Shown here: piece after piece, positions 8,413 to 17,407 of the stretch
Position numbering within the stretch: position 1 is the stretch's first letter
Layout of the letters: each line of letters begins with the position of its first letter
NCBI GenBank assembly: GCA_964213355.1
Contig: CAXOVY010000001.1
Location: 62,001 to 126,000, forward strand
DNA: 64,000 bases
Source: JBAXAM01 sp964213355
GTDB taxonomy: Bacteria; Pseudomonadota; Gammaproteobacteria; UBA9339
Direction: 5' to 3'
The notes under the pieces: generated by a model
Databases searched by the model: none
What the model saw: the letters and a program-made list of their open reading frames with translations, nothing else
Told to the model about the DNA's origin: nothing
Made by a program: the position numbers and the translations under genes

Positions 8413-9631
8413 TATAAAAATAGGAGTATAACAATGGCAGAAAAAGAAAAATTTGATCGAACCAAACCGCATATAAACATCGGTACCATAGGGCACGTAG
8501 ATCATGGCAAAACAACGCTAACTGCAGCGATGACGATGGTGCTTGCCGCGAAATTTGGTGGTGAAGTAAAGAAATTCGACGAAATTGATAATGCCCCAGA
8601 AGAAAGAGAAAGAGGCATAACAATTGCGACTTCGCATGTTGAATATCAAACAGCGAAATTCCACGTTGCTCACGTAGATTGTCCAGGACATGCTGATTAT
8701 GTTAAAAACATGATCACTGGAGCGGCGCAGATGGACGGAGCCATTTTGGTTGTAAGCGCAGCTGATGGTCCGATGCCACAAACCAGAGAACACATTCTTT
8801 TGGCCAGACAAGTTGGCGTGCCAAAAATTATTGTATATTTAAATAAAGCTGATATGGTAGACGATCCTGAATTACTGCAATTGGTTGAGATGGAGATTAG
8901 GGATTTATTGACTAAATATGAATTTCCAGGAGACACAACACCAATTGTTATAGGTTCTGCCTTAAAGGCACTTGAAGGAGATAAGAGTGAGTTGGGTGAG
9001 CCATCGATATTAAAATTAGCCCAAACGATTGATGAATATTTTGTAATACCTGAGCGCGCAAAAAACAAGCCATTTTTGATGCCAATAGAAGATGTGTTTT
9101 CTATATCAGGAAGAGGTACGGTAGTAACTGGAAGAATTGAAAGAGGTATAGTCAAGTCTGGAGAAGAGGTAGAGATAGTTGGAATTCGTCCTACGCAAAA
9201 GACAATATGTACTGGGGTTGAGATGTTCAGAAAGATTCTCGACCAAGGAGAGGCTGGAGATAATGTTGGAGTGTTGCTGCGTGGTACTAAGAAAGAAGAA
9301 GTTGAGAGAGGCCAGGTATTAGCGCATCCAGGTACGATAACTCCGCACACTAAATTTGAAGCTGAGGTATATGTGTTGTCGAAAGAAGAAGGTGGAAGAC
9401 ACACAGCATTTTTCAAAGGGTATCGTCCACAGTTTTATTTTAGAACTACTGACGTAACTGGAGCAGTAGAGTTGCCAGCTGGTGTTGAGATGGTAATGCC
9501 GGGAGATAACATTAAGATAGCAGTAACATTGATTGTGCCGGTTGCGATGGAAGATGGGGTAAGATTTGCGATAAGAGAAGGCGGCCGAACAGTTGGCGCT
9601 GGAGTTGTAACTAAGATTATTGAATAGGGTT
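8413..9631 (+). repeat. 1,219-bp direct repeat, copy 1 (tuf unit)
   Basis: From the ribosome-binding region upstream of tuf to 4 bp past its stop, this stretch matches 24798-26016 base for base as far as I can read. Flanking sequence diverges at once on both sides. The repeat is confined to the gene plus its leader, which points to gene conversion between the two tuf copies. Confidence 0.92.
8434..9627 (+). CDS. tuf: Elongation factor Tu, copy 1
   Basis: Carries aminoacyl-tRNA to the ribosome as a GTPase. It shows GHVDHGKTT (P loop), RGITIA (switch I), DCPGHADY (switch II) and NKADMVD; domains 2 and 3 follow to residue 397. I chose the ATG at 8434, behind AGGAGT, rather than an upstream in-frame start inside tRNA-Thr. 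Codon use is unusual beside its neighbours: 13 AGA and one AGG among 20 Arg codons, plus many GGA and ATA. An identical copy lies downstream of fusA. Confidence 0.98.
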   Translation: MAEKEKFDRTKPHINIGTIGHVDHGKTTLTAAMTMVLAAKFGGEVKKFDEIDNAPEERERGITIATSHVEYQTAKFHVAHVDCPGHADYVKNMITGAAQMDGAILVVSAADGPMPQTREHILLARQVGVPKIIVYLNKADMVDDPELLQLVEMEIRDLLTKYEFPGDTTPIVIGSALKALEGDKSELGEPSILKLAQTIDEYFVIPERAKNKPFLMPIEDVFSISGRGTVVTGRIERGIVKSGEEVEIVGIRPTQKTICTGVEMFRKILDQGEAGDNVGVLLRGTKKEEVERGQVLAHPGTITPHTKFEAEVYVLSKEEGGRHTAFFKGYRPQFYFRTTDVTGAVELPAGVEMVMPGDNIKIAVTLIVPVAMEDGVRFAIREGGRTVGAGVVTKIIE

Positions 9632-9634
9632 TAA

Positions 9635-9710
9635 AGGTCAGTAGCTCAATTGGCAGAGCGGCGGTCTCCAAAACCGTAGGTTGGGGGTTCGATTCCCTCC
9701 TGGCCTGCCA
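9635..9710 (+). tRNA. tRNA-Trp (CCA)
   Basis: The acceptor AGGTCAG pairs with CTGGCCT; the anticodon loop CTCCAAA carries CCA for tryptophan; discriminator G and an encoded CCA end the gene. It starts 7 bp after the tuf stop and precedes secE, the usual gammaproteobacterial placement, so it is probably processed from the tuf transcript. Confidence 0.96.
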
Positions 9711-9750
9711 ATGCAGTGTGGTTAATTTGTAAAAATAGAGACATACAAAG

Positions 9751-10128
9751 ATGGAAATAACAAATAATACACCACGTTCCAAATTGGACACAGTATTGTG
9801 GACGCTGATATTAGTGTTAATTGCAGCAGGCGCTTTCGCTAATTATTATTTTAGCGAGCTAGCCTGGGCCTTGCGTTTTGCTGGTTGGATTATTTTAATT
9901 TGTGTTTTAGTTGGATTGGCAGCTGCGACGCTGCAGGGTAAAAAAACCTGGGATTTTGCTAAAAACGCTCGAATAGAATTGCTCAAAGTTGTGTGGCCAA
10001 CGCGTGAAGAGACTGCAAAAATCACAATGGTAGTTGCAGCACTGGTGCTTGTTGCATCGATAATTCTTTGGGGTATTGATTCTATTTTGCTTCGGACTGT
10101 TGCTTGGCTAACAGGAGCATTAACTTAA
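9751..10128 (+). CDS. secE: Preprotein translocase subunit SecE
   Basis: Small essential partner of SecY in the inner-membrane protein channel. Two hydrophobic segments lie at about residues 13-55. Then comes an amphipathic stretch with [13 protein letters not shown], the conserved SecE motif, and a third membrane helix to the C-terminus. The three-helix form of 125 residues is typical of gammaproteobacteria. secY itself is at 35254 in this window. Confidence 0.95.
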   Translation: MEITNNTPRSKLDTVLWTLILVLIAAGAFANYYFSELAWALRFAGWIILICVLVGLAAATLQGKKTWDFAKNARIELLKVVWPTREETAKITMVVAALVLVASIILWGIDSILLRTVAWLTGALT

Positions 10129-10174
10129 AATAATTTTTTGTAACTATTTTATTTTTTTAGTGATACTGTTTTTT

Positions 10175-10744
10175 ATGAATACTGAATCTCAAAAGTTAGA
10201 TGAAACAAAACCAAACATCAGATGGTATATCGTCCATGCTTATTCTGGTAAAGAATTAGCGGTAGTGCGTAATATTGGTGAAAGGGTCAAATTGCACAAC
10301 TTGGGAGATAAATTTGGTGAAATTGTTGTGCCAACTGAAGAAGTTGTGGAAATGCGTGGTGGGCAAAAATGCAAAAGTACGCGTAAATTTTTTCCTGGTT
10401 ATGTTTTGGTTCAAATGGAAATGAACGATCAAACTTGGCATTTAGTTAGAAACACACCGTGGGTTATGGGATTTATTGGTGGAACAAGTGATAAGCCTGT
10501 ACCGGTTGATAACAAAGAAATTAATGATATTTTACATCGGGTACAAGAAGGGGCTGAAAAGCCGCGGCCAAAAATTTTATTTGCACCTGGTGAAGTTGTG
10601 CGTATTATCAGTGGTCCATTTTCAGACTTCGATGGTGTGGTTGAAGAAGTTAACTACGAAAAGAGTAGGCTCGTTGTCTCAGTGTTAATTTTTGGACGTT
10701 CGACGCCAGTAGAACTGGAGTTTGGGCAGGTGCAGAAGTCTTAA
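10175..10744 (+). CDS. nusG: Transcription antitermination/elongation factor NusG
   Basis: Binds RNA polymerase and couples it to Rho or the ribosome. The NGN domain opens [12 protein letters not shown] and contains FFPGYVLV. The C-terminal KOW domain shows [22 protein letters not shown]. The ATG at 10175 gives 189 residues, near the family norm; an in-frame GTG five codons upstream is possible, and neither has a strong ribosome-binding site. Adjacent to secE as in most bacteria. Confidence 0.96.
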   Translation: MNTESQKLDETKPNIRWYIVHAYSGKELAVVRNIGERVKLHNLGDKFGEIVVPTEEVVEMRGGQKCKSTRKFFPGYVLVQMEMNDQTWHLVRNTPWVMGFIGGTSDKPVPVDNKEINDILHRVQEGAEKPRPKILFAPGEVVRIISGPFSDFDGVVEEVNYEKSRLVVSVLIFGRSTPVELEFGQVQKS

Positions 10745-10787
10745 ATTTTTTGGGGAGCTCGATGAGCGTTAAAACCCAGGAGGCAAT

Positions 10788-11231
10788 ATGGCAGTAAAAA
10801 AAGCAGCAAAGCTAATCAAGTTGCAGGTAAAAGCCGGTGAGGCAAATCCAGCTCCACCAGTTGGCCCAGCTCTGGGACAACATGGCATAAATATAATGGA
10901 ATTCTGTAAAGCGTTTAATGCACAAACACAGAAATTAGAAAAAGGATTGCCAATTCCTGTTATTATCAGCGTTTATGCTGATCGTAGTTTTTCTTTTATT
11001 CTAAAAACTCCGCCAGCTTCAGTATTATTATTGAAAGCTGCCAATTTGAGCAAAGGCAGCGCTACGCCGCATAGCCTAAAGGTTGGTAAAGTTACTTTAG
11101 CTCAGGTAGAAGAAATTGCTAAAACTAAAACATCAGACCTCACTGCTGCAGACTTAAAAGCAGCAATGCGTACTATTATTGGTAGTGCCAGAAGCATGGG
11201 AATTATTGTGGAGGGTTCTGAAAATGTCTAA
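10788..11231 (+). CDS. rplK: 50S ribosomal protein L11
   Basis: Part of the GTPase-associated centre and needed for stringent response sensing. It shows the proline-rich [24 protein letters not shown] and a C-terminal RNA-binding domain ending in [12 protein letters not shown] near-perfect AGGAGG precedes the ATG. It overlaps rplA by 8 bp, so synthesis of the two is coupled. Confidence 0.97.
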   Translation: MAVKKAAKLIKLQVKAGEANPAPPVGPALGQHGINIMEFCKAFNAQTQKLEKGLPIPVIISVYADRSFSFILKTPPASVLLLKAANLSKGSATPHSLKVGKVTLAQVEEIAKTKTSDLTAADLKAAMRTIIGSARSMGIIVEGSENV

Positions 11232-11919
11232 AATTACTAAACGTCGTAAAGTTATTAATGATAAGGTTGTTTTAGGTAAACAATATCCAGTAATTGAGGC
11301 ATTAGACTTGCTTAAATCTTTGCCACCACTAAAGTTTGCTGAAGGTGTTGATGTTAGCATTAATTTAGGTATTGATACCAAGAAATCTGATCAGACTGTG
11401 CGTGGTGCAATTGTATTGCCACATGGCACTGGGCGCAAAGTTAGAGTTGGTGTATTTGCTCAAGGTGAATATGCTGAAATTGCAAAAACAGCTGGAGCTG
11501 ATGTTATTGGGTTTGAAGATTTATCAGAAAAAATTAAACAAGGTATTATTGATTTTGATGTGTTAATTGCAACACCAGATGCAATGCGTGTTGTTGGTCA
11601 ATTAGGTCAAATTTTAGGGCCGCGTGGTCTGATGCCGAATCCAAAAATAGGCACGGTAACGGCAGATGTTGCTGGCGCTATTAAAAATGCAAAGGGTGGT
11701 CAAGTAAGTTATCGTGCTGATAAAGGCGGCGTAGTGCATTGTACTATCGGAAAGGTGAATTTTGCTGTCAACGCTTTAAGAGAGAACTTGATTACTTTGC
11801 TCAATGATTTGAAGAAGACCAAACCAAGCGGTGCTAAAGGCATTTATATTAAAAAAGTAGTGTTATCAAGCACTATGGGTCCTGGTTTGATTGTTGATCA
11901 GGCTAGTATTGAGGGATAG
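11224..11919 (+). CDS. rplA: 50S ribosomal protein L1
   Basis: Forms the L1 stalk at the exit site and is the usual autogenous repressor of rplKA. The start at 11224 ([10 protein letters not shown]) lies inside the end of rplK; 231 residues is full length. Conserved stretches are [27 protein letters not shown] and [11 protein letters not shown]. The stop codon lies inside the stem of an intrinsic terminator. Confidence 0.97.
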   Translation: MSKITKRRKVINDKVVLGKQYPVIEALDLLKSLPPLKFAEGVDVSINLGIDTKKSDQTVRGAIVLPHGTGRKVRVGVFAQGEYAEIAKTAGADVIGFEDLSEKIKQGIIDFDVLIATPDAMRVVGQLGQILGPRGLMPNPKIGTVTADVAGAIKNAKGGQVSYRADKGGVVHCTIGKVNFAVNALRENLITLLNDLKKTKPSGAKGIYIKKVVLSSTMGPGLIVDQASIEG

Positions 11920-11939
11920 GGTTTTTATCCCGTTTTTTT
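11913..11939 (+). terminator. Terminator/attenuator overlapping the rplA stop
   Basis: GGGATA (11913-11918), a 7-nt loop, TATCCC (11926-11931), then G and seven T. The TAG stop of rplA (11917-11919) sits in the 5' arm, so a terminating ribosome could mask the hairpin. It would lower read-through from rplKA into rplJL. Confidence 0.65.
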
Positions 11940-12201
11940 CGCGGCTGAGATTGTTGTTAATTAAAAATAACATAAATCTCTACCGTTCGAGACCGTAGGC
12001 TACTGGCAAAAAAACTATGACCCATATTTTGTTGGGGTTTTGGTTTTTTTGTTTCTGTGTTAATTGAGAGTTTTCAACCTACGTAAACGGTGCCGTAGAT
12101 GCAGATTTTATGTGTAACGGCATTAAACGAAGATAGGGGATGTGCTAGAGCATGTTTAAGAAGTATGTCCTTTGTCTTTATATTTATCCGGAGGTGTATC
12201 A
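11940..12201 (+). promoter_or_regulatory. Long rplJ leader (probable L10-L12 autoregulatory region)
   Basis: A gene-free stretch of 262 bp precedes rplJ, as in other bacteria where L10-(L12)4 binds the leader and represses rplJL. It contains short complementary elements, such as CTACG and CGTAG near 12080-12105 and CTACCG and CGGTGCCGTAG, which could form alternative stems. A clear GGAGG lies just upstream of the GTG start. I see no ORF in it. The assignment is by position and structure only. Confidence 0.5.
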
Positions 12202-12726
12202 GTGGCCCTGAGACTAGAAGATAAAAAAGCTATTGTGGCTGAAGTGGCGGATGTTGCTGCGAAAGCGGTATCTGCTATCGCTGCTGATTATCGTGGTTTG
12301 ACTGTGACAGAAATGACCGATTTGCGAGCGAAAGCACGTAAAAATGGCGTTTATTTGCGAGTGGTGCGTAATACTTTAGCGAAAAGAGCCCTAGAAAATA
12401 CTGACTTTGCTTGTATGCAAGATTTACTTGTAGGTTCTGTATTTTTAGCGTTTTCGCAAGAAGATCCTGGAGCTGTAGCTCGTTTATTGAAAGATGCAAT
12501 ACGCGACTATGAAAAGCTTACGGTTTGTGCTTTGGCTTTAGGCGGAAAGCTCTTAAATATAGGAGATATTGAAGCTGTAGCCAAGTTACCAACTCGCGAT
12601 CAGTCATTGGCAATTTTAATGTCAGTGATGCAAGCACCAGTTACCAAATTGGTACGAACTATGGCGGAACCATATGCCATGTTAGTACATACAGTTGCAG
12701 CAATACGCGATAAAAAAGCTGCTTAA
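12202..12726 (+). CDS. rplJ: 50S ribosomal protein L10
   Basis: Base of the L7/L12 stalk and autogenous regulator of its operon. I chose the GTG at 12202 (reads ALRLEDKKAIVAEV), because GGAGG lies at proper spacing and this is the family N-terminus. It gives 174 residues. Conserved motifs include YRGLTVTEMTDLRAKAR and VVRNTLAKRAL. The C-terminal helices that bind L12 dimers follow. Confidence 0.96.
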   Translation: MALRLEDKKAIVAEVADVAAKAVSAIAADYRGLTVTEMTDLRAKARKNGVYLRVVRNTLAKRALENTDFACMQDLLVGSVFLAFSQEDPGAVARLLKDAIRDYEKLTVCALALGGKLLNIGDIEAVAKLPTRDQSLAILMSVMQAPVTKLVRTMAEPYAMLVHTVAAIRDKKAA

Positions 12727-12762
12727 ATTTTAATGTTAATAAATTTTTTGAGGAGAAATTAA

Positions 12763-13134
12763 ATGACCGTTACTAAAGATCAGATTTTAGAAGCAATTGC
12801 AAAAATGAGCATTATGGATGTTGTTGAGTTGGTTAAGGCAATGGAAGAAAAATTTGGTGTTTCAGCCGCCGCGGCAGTTGCTGTTGCAGCTGCGCCAGCA
12901 GCTGCAGCTGTTGTTGAAGAGAAAACATCGTTCAACGTTGTTATGACTAGCTTTGGTGCAAATAAAATAAACGTAATTAAAGTTATTCGCGAGATCACCG
13001 GGTTAGGTCTTAAAGAGGCTAAAGATATGGTTGAGGGTGTGCCATCAAATGTTAAAGAAGGTGTTTCTAAAGATGATGCGGCCAGCATCAAAAAGAAACT
13101 TGAAGAAGCCGGTGCGACTGTTGAAGTTAAGTAA
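12763..13134 (+). CDS. rplL: 50S ribosomal protein L7/L12
   Basis: Mobile stalk protein that recruits translational GTPases. It has an N-terminal dimerisation helix, an Ala-rich hinge at about residues 38-55, and a C-terminal domain with [22 protein letters not shown]. 123 residues is normal. GAGGAG lies ahead of the ATG. Confidence 0.98.
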   Translation: MTVTKDQILEAIAKMSIMDVVELVKAMEEKFGVSAAAAVAVAAAPAAAAVVEEKTSFNVVMTSFGANKINVIKVIREITGLGLKEAKDMVEGVPSNVKEGVSKDDAASIKKKLEEAGATVEVK

Positions 13135-13151
13135 TCGAGTAGTTTATGAGT

Positions 13152-13178
13152 TCTGTGCCTACTAAGAATAGGCACAGA
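13152..13178 (+). promoter_or_regulatory. rplL-rpoB intergenic hairpin
   Basis: TCTGTGCCTA (13152-13161) and TAGGCACAGA (13169-13178) form a perfect 10-bp stem with a 7-nt loop and no T run. In E. coli this interval holds an attenuator and an RNase III site; the same role is likely here, setting the ratio of L12 to RNA polymerase. Confidence 0.6.
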
Positions 13179-13228
13179 GCAGTTCCGTGTTGTTTATTGG
13201 TATTAGTAGTTAGCATAGAGGGTAGTTG

Positions 13229-16200
13229 ATGAATCACATTCAGCAAGTCAAAACTCATGGTTTTAATCGAGCGGTATTGTCCTACACTGAAAAGAAACGC
13301 ATTCGTAAAAGTTTTGCTAAGCATCCGATTACAGTGGTGCCGCCTAATCTTTTGGCAGTACAGGCAGATTCTTATCGTGATTTTATCCAAACTGGAGTTC
13401 AGCCCGAAAAACTGAATGATGTTGGGTTACATGCGGTATTTAAATCCATTTTCCCGATTGTAAGTTATGCCGGCAATGCACAGCTTGATTATGTAAATTA
13501 TAGCCTTGGGGAGGCGGTATTTGATGTTAGAGAATGTCGAACCCGTGGTCTAAACTATGCCGCAGCACTTAGAATCAAATTACGCCTCACAGTTTACGAA
13601 AAGGATTCTGCTGGTAATAAAACTGTAAAAGACATTAAAGAGCAGGAAGTTTATATATGCGATTTGCCTTTAATGACCGATACGGGAAGTTTCGTAGTTA
13701 ATGGTATTGAGCGTGTAGTAGTGTCACAACTGCATCGTTCGCCTGGAGTATTTTTTGAGCACGACAAAGGTAAGACTCACTCTTCCGGTAAATTACTTTT
13801 TTCTGCGCGTGTAATTCCATATCGTGGTTCTTGGCTTGATTTCGAATTTGATCCTAAAGATTGTGTTTTTGTACGAATTGATCGTCGCCGTAAATTACCG
13901 GTGACTGTTTTATTGCGCTCGCTGGGTTTTACGACCGAGCAAATTTTGGATATGTTTTTTGAAACGAATACTTATCGTATGGTAGGCGAAGATATTATTT
14001 TAGATTTGAATCCTGAGCGTTTGCGTGGTGAGCTTGCGGTCGTAGATATTAAAGGCAAATCTGGAGATATTATTGTTGAACAGGGTAGGCGTATTTCACA
14101 ACGCCATGTGTCATTAATGCAAAAAGCTGGTATTAAAACTTTGAGCGTGCCTCTGGAATATCTGCTCGATAAAGTTATTGCCAAGCCAGTTATTGATAAG
14201 AAAACTGGAGAAGTGTTAGCAGCAGCGAACACGGGGATTACCGCAGAATTAATTAATCAATTTCATAAAGCTGGTATTGGATCGTTTGAGGCGCTTTATG
14301 TTAATGATCTAGATCGTGGGCTTTATATTTCCGATACGCTGCGTATAGATTCCACAACCACGCAACTAGAAGGACTGGTAGAGATCTATCGGATGATGCG
14401 ACCAGGTGAACCGCCGACTAAGGAAGCGGCTGAAACATTGTTCCGTAATTTATTTTTTTCGAGCGAACGCTATGACCTATCCACTGTTGGACGTATGAAA
14501 TTCAATCGTCGTCTAGGTCGACCAAGCTTTGAGGGTCCAGGGGTATTGTCCAAAGATGATATTGTCGAAGTGATTAAAACATTGATTGGTATTCGCGATG
14601 GTAAAGGTGAGGTTGATGATATTGATCACTTGGGTAATCGTCGCATACGCAGTGTTGGTGAGATGGTAGAGAACCAATTTCGGATGGGTTTGGTACGAGT
14701 AGAGCGTGCAGTAAAGGAGCGCTTAGGCTTGGCCGATACTGAAAACTTATTGCCACAAGATTTGCTTAATGCTAAGCCTATTGCTGCTGCAATTAAGGAA
14801 TTTTTTGGTTCTGGTCAGTTATCGCAGTTTATGGATCAAAATAATCCGTTAACCTCAATCACGCATAAACGCCGTATTTCAGCATTGGGACCAGGTGGTT
14901 TAACCAGAGAACGAGCAGGTTTTGAGGTGCGTGACGTTCACCCAACTCATTATGGTCGTTTGTGTCCAATTGAAACGCCTGAAGGGCCGAATATCGGTTT
15001 AATTAACTCTCTAGCTATTTATGCGAAGATTAATAAATACGGCTTTATTGAAAGTCCATATCGTAAAGTAGTAGCGGGTAAAATAACCGAAGAAATTGTG
15101 TATTTGTCAGCAATTGAAGAAGGAAATTTTTATATTGCTCAGGCGAACACTACAATCGACAAGCACGGTAGTTTAGTGGATGAGTTAATTCCATCTCGTT
15201 ATAAAGGCGAGTCTATTTTAACCACAGCAGAGCATGTAAATTATATTGACGTGTCACCCAGTCAGATTGTTTCAATAGCAACTGCATTGATTCCATTTTT
15301 GGAACATAACGATACCAGTCGTGCGCTTATGGGATCAAACATGCAGCGTCAAGCGGTGCCGACCATACATGCGGAAAAACCATTAATTGGTACTGGTATG
15401 GAGTATAGAGTTGCTATCGATTCTGGTGTAACTGTAGTTGCGCGTCGCGGTGGTACAGTTGATTCAGTTGATGCTTCTCGTATTGTGGTTCGTGTAAATG
15501 AAAGCGAAGTTGTTGGTGGCGAAGAAGCTGCCGTAGATATTTACAATCTTATTAAATATGCCAGGTCTAACCAGAACACTTGTATTACGCAACGGCCATT
15601 AGTTGAAATTGGTGATCATGTTGCGATTGGTGATGTGCTTGCCGATGGTCCAAGTACTGATCTTGGCGAGTTAGCTTTAGGTCAAAATTTATTGGTCGCA
15701 TTTATGCCATGGAACGGTTATAACTTTGAAGACTCAATTATTATTTCCGAGCGCGTAGTGCAAGAAGAGCGTTTTACTACAGTGCATATTCAAGAATTAA
15801 CTTGCGTAGCACGTGATACCAAAATTGGACCAGAAGAAATTACTGCCGATATTCCAAATGTTGGTGAAAGCGCATTAGCTAAGCTTGATGTATGCGGTAT
15901 AGTGCACATTGGTGCGGAAGTTGTGGCTGGTGATATTCTTGTAGGAAAAGTTACTCCTAAAGGAGAGACCCAATTAACACCAGAAGAAAAATTATTGCGT
16001 GCCATTTTTGGTGAAAAAGCATCTGATGTTAAAGACACTTCGCTTAGAGTGCCTTCCGGAACCAATGGTACGGTTATTGATGTTCAAGTATTTACGCGTG
16101 ATGGTGTTGAAAAAGATGAACGTGCTATGGCTGTTGAAAAAGCGAGCTTGGTAAAAATTAAAAAAGATTTATCTGACGAGTTGCGTATTAAGGAAGATGT

Positions 16201-17353
16201 GGTTTACCAAAAAATCGAAAATATTTTGCTTAAGCAGAAGGCTGAAAGTGGTCCAAAACGGTTGAAAAAAGGGATCGTTATTGATAGTGAGTATTTAGAG
16301 AAACTTCCGCGTGAGCAATGGCTTGAAATTAGTTTAACTGATGAATTAGCTAATCAGGGGTTAGAAGCAGCGGCTAAACAGTTAAAACAGTTATTGAAAG
16401 AGTATGACAAAAAATTAGACAGTGAGCGTAAAAAGCTCTCGCAAGGCGATGATTTGGCGCCAGGAGTGCTCAAGGTCGTTAAGGTTTATTTAGCGGTCAA
16501 ACGTCGGATGCAGGTTGGTGATAAAATGGCTGGTCGGCATGGTAACAAAGGTGTTATTTCGATTATTGCTCCAGTCGAGGACATGCCATTTCTTGCCGAT
16601 GGTACACCAGTTGATATTGTTCTCAATCCCCTTGGGGTGCCGTCGCGTATGAACGTTGGCCAGGTCTTAGAAACGCACTTAGGTTGGGCTGCAAAAGGCC
16701 TAGGATTAAAAATTGGTAAGATGCTAGATGAGCATTATAAAATGGCTGAACTGCGGGAATTTTTGCAAAGGATTTATGATGTGGGTCAGGGTGAAAAAAT
16801 TGATTTAGAGCAACTTACGAACGACGAAATTAAAGTATTGGCCAATAATCTGCGTGAAGGTGTTCCAATTAACACGCCAGTATTTGATGGTGCGACTGAA
16901 AAGGAAGTGCGAGAAATGTTACGTTTGGCTGAATTGCCAGAGTCAGGGCAGACGTGGTTATTTGATGGTTGTTCTGGTAAGAAATTTGATCGTCCAGTTA
17001 CGGTTGGCTATATGTATATTCTTAAATTAAATCATTTGGTCGATGATAAAATGCACGCGCGTTCGACTGGATCGTATAGTTTAGTGACACAACAACCTCT
17101 TGGGGGTAAGGCCCAATTTGGTGGCCAACGTTTTGGTGAAATGGAAGTGTGGGCGCTTGAAGCTTATGGAGCTGCTTATACGCTGCAAGAAATGTTGACT
17201 GTTAAATCGGATGATGTTGTTGGTCGTACCAAAGTTTATAAGAATATTGTTGATGGCGATCATAGCATGGATGCTGGAATGCCGGAGTCATTTAATGTTC
17301 TGGTTAAAGAAATAAGATCGCTTGGTATAGATATCGAGCTTGAAGGTGAGTGA
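13229..17353 (+). CDS. rpoB: RNA polymerase beta subunit
   Basis: Catalytic core subunit, 1374 residues, close to E. coli (1342). The ATG at 13229 follows GAGGGTAG; a TTG one codon upstream is not needed. The rifampicin region reads [20 protein letters not shown] with the residues matching E. coli D516, H526 and S531, so it looks drug-sensitive. Other landmarks are [33 protein letters not shown] and the C-terminal [20 protein letters not shown]. Confidence 0.99.
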   Translation: MNHIQQVKTHGFNRAVLSYTEKKRIRKSFAKHPITVVPPNLLAVQADSYRDFIQTGVQPEKLNDVGLHAVFKSIFPIVSYAGNAQLDYVNYSLGEAVFDVRECRTRGLNYAAALRIKLRLTVYEKDSAGNKTVKDIKEQEVYICDLPLMTDTGSFVVNGIERVVVSQLHRSPGVFFEHDKGKTHSSGKLLFSARVIPYRGSWLDFEFDPKDCVFVRIDRRRKLPVTVLLRSLGFTTEQILDMFFETNTYRMVGEDIILDLNPERLRGELAVVDIKGKSGDIIVEQGRRISQRHVSLMQKAGIKTLSVPLEYLLDKVIAKPVIDKKTGEVLAAANTGITAELINQFHKAGIGSFEALYVNDLDRGLYISDTLRIDSTTTQLEGLVEIYRMMRPGEPPTKEAAETLFRNLFFSSERYDLSTVGRMKFNRRLGRPSFEGPGVLSKDDIVEVIKTLIGIRDGKGEVDDIDHLGNRRIRSVGEMVENQFRMGLVRVERAVKERLGLADTENLLPQDLLNAKPIAAAIKEFFGSGQLSQFMDQNNPLTSITHKRRISALGPGGLTRERAGFEVRDVHPTHYGRLCPIETPEGPNIGLINSLAIYAKINKYGFIESPYRKVVAGKITEEIVYLSAIEEGNFYIAQANTTIDKHGSLVDELIPSRYKGESILTTAEHVNYIDVSPSQIVSIATALIPFLEHNDTSRALMGSNMQRQAVPTIHAEKPLIGTGMEYRVAIDSGVTVVARRGGTVDSVDASRIVVRVNESEVVGGEEAAVDIYNLIKYARSNQNTCITQRPLVEIGDHVAIGDVLADGPSTDLGELALGQNLLVAFMPWNGYNFEDSIIISERVVQEERFTTVHIQELTCVARDTKIGPEEITADIPNVGESALAKLDVCGIVHIGAEVVAGDILVGKVTPKGETQLTPEEKLLRAIFGEKASDVKDTSLRVPSGTNGTVIDVQVFTRDGVEKDERAMAVEKASLVKIKKDLSDELRIKEDVVYQKIENILLKQKAESGPKRLKKGIVIDSEYLEKLPREQWLEISLTDELANQGLEAAAKQLKQLLKEYDKKLDSERKKLSQGDDLAPGVLKVVKVYLAVKRRMQVGDKMAGRHGNKGVISIIAPVEDMPFLADGTPVDIVLNPLGVPSRMNVGQVLETHLGWAAKGLGLKIGKMLDEHYKMAELREFLQRIYDVGQGEKIDLEQLTNDEIKVLANNLREGVPINTPVFDGATEKEVREMLRLAELPESGQTWLFDGCSGKKFDRPVTVGYMYILKLNHLVDDKMHARSTGSYSLVTQQPLGGKAQFGGQRFGEMEVWALEAYGAAYTLQEMLTVKSDDVVGRTKVYKNIVDGDHSMDAGMPESFNVLVKEIRSLGIDIELEGE

Positions 17354-17360
17354 CGGTAGC

Positions 17361-17378
17361 CGCAGGCTTTAGCCTGCG
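17361..17378. repeat. Perfect 18-bp palindrome between rpoB and rpoC
   Basis: CGCAGGCT followed by TT and AGCCTGCG forms an 8-bp stem in the 54-bp gap between rpoB and rpoC. It is GC-rich against an AT-rich background and has no T run. I found no second copy in the window. It could be a transcript-processing signal or one member of a dispersed palindromic repeat family. Confidence 0.6.
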
Positions 17379-17407
17379 TTCCTTATTAATTTCGCTGAGG
17401 TGGTAAC

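Noticed and set aside
8697..9416. A 239-codon open frame antisense to tuf (also in copy 2)
   Set aside because: It is a by-product of tuf codon use; Ser/Thr/Pro-rich composition without any recognisable motif, and no start signals.
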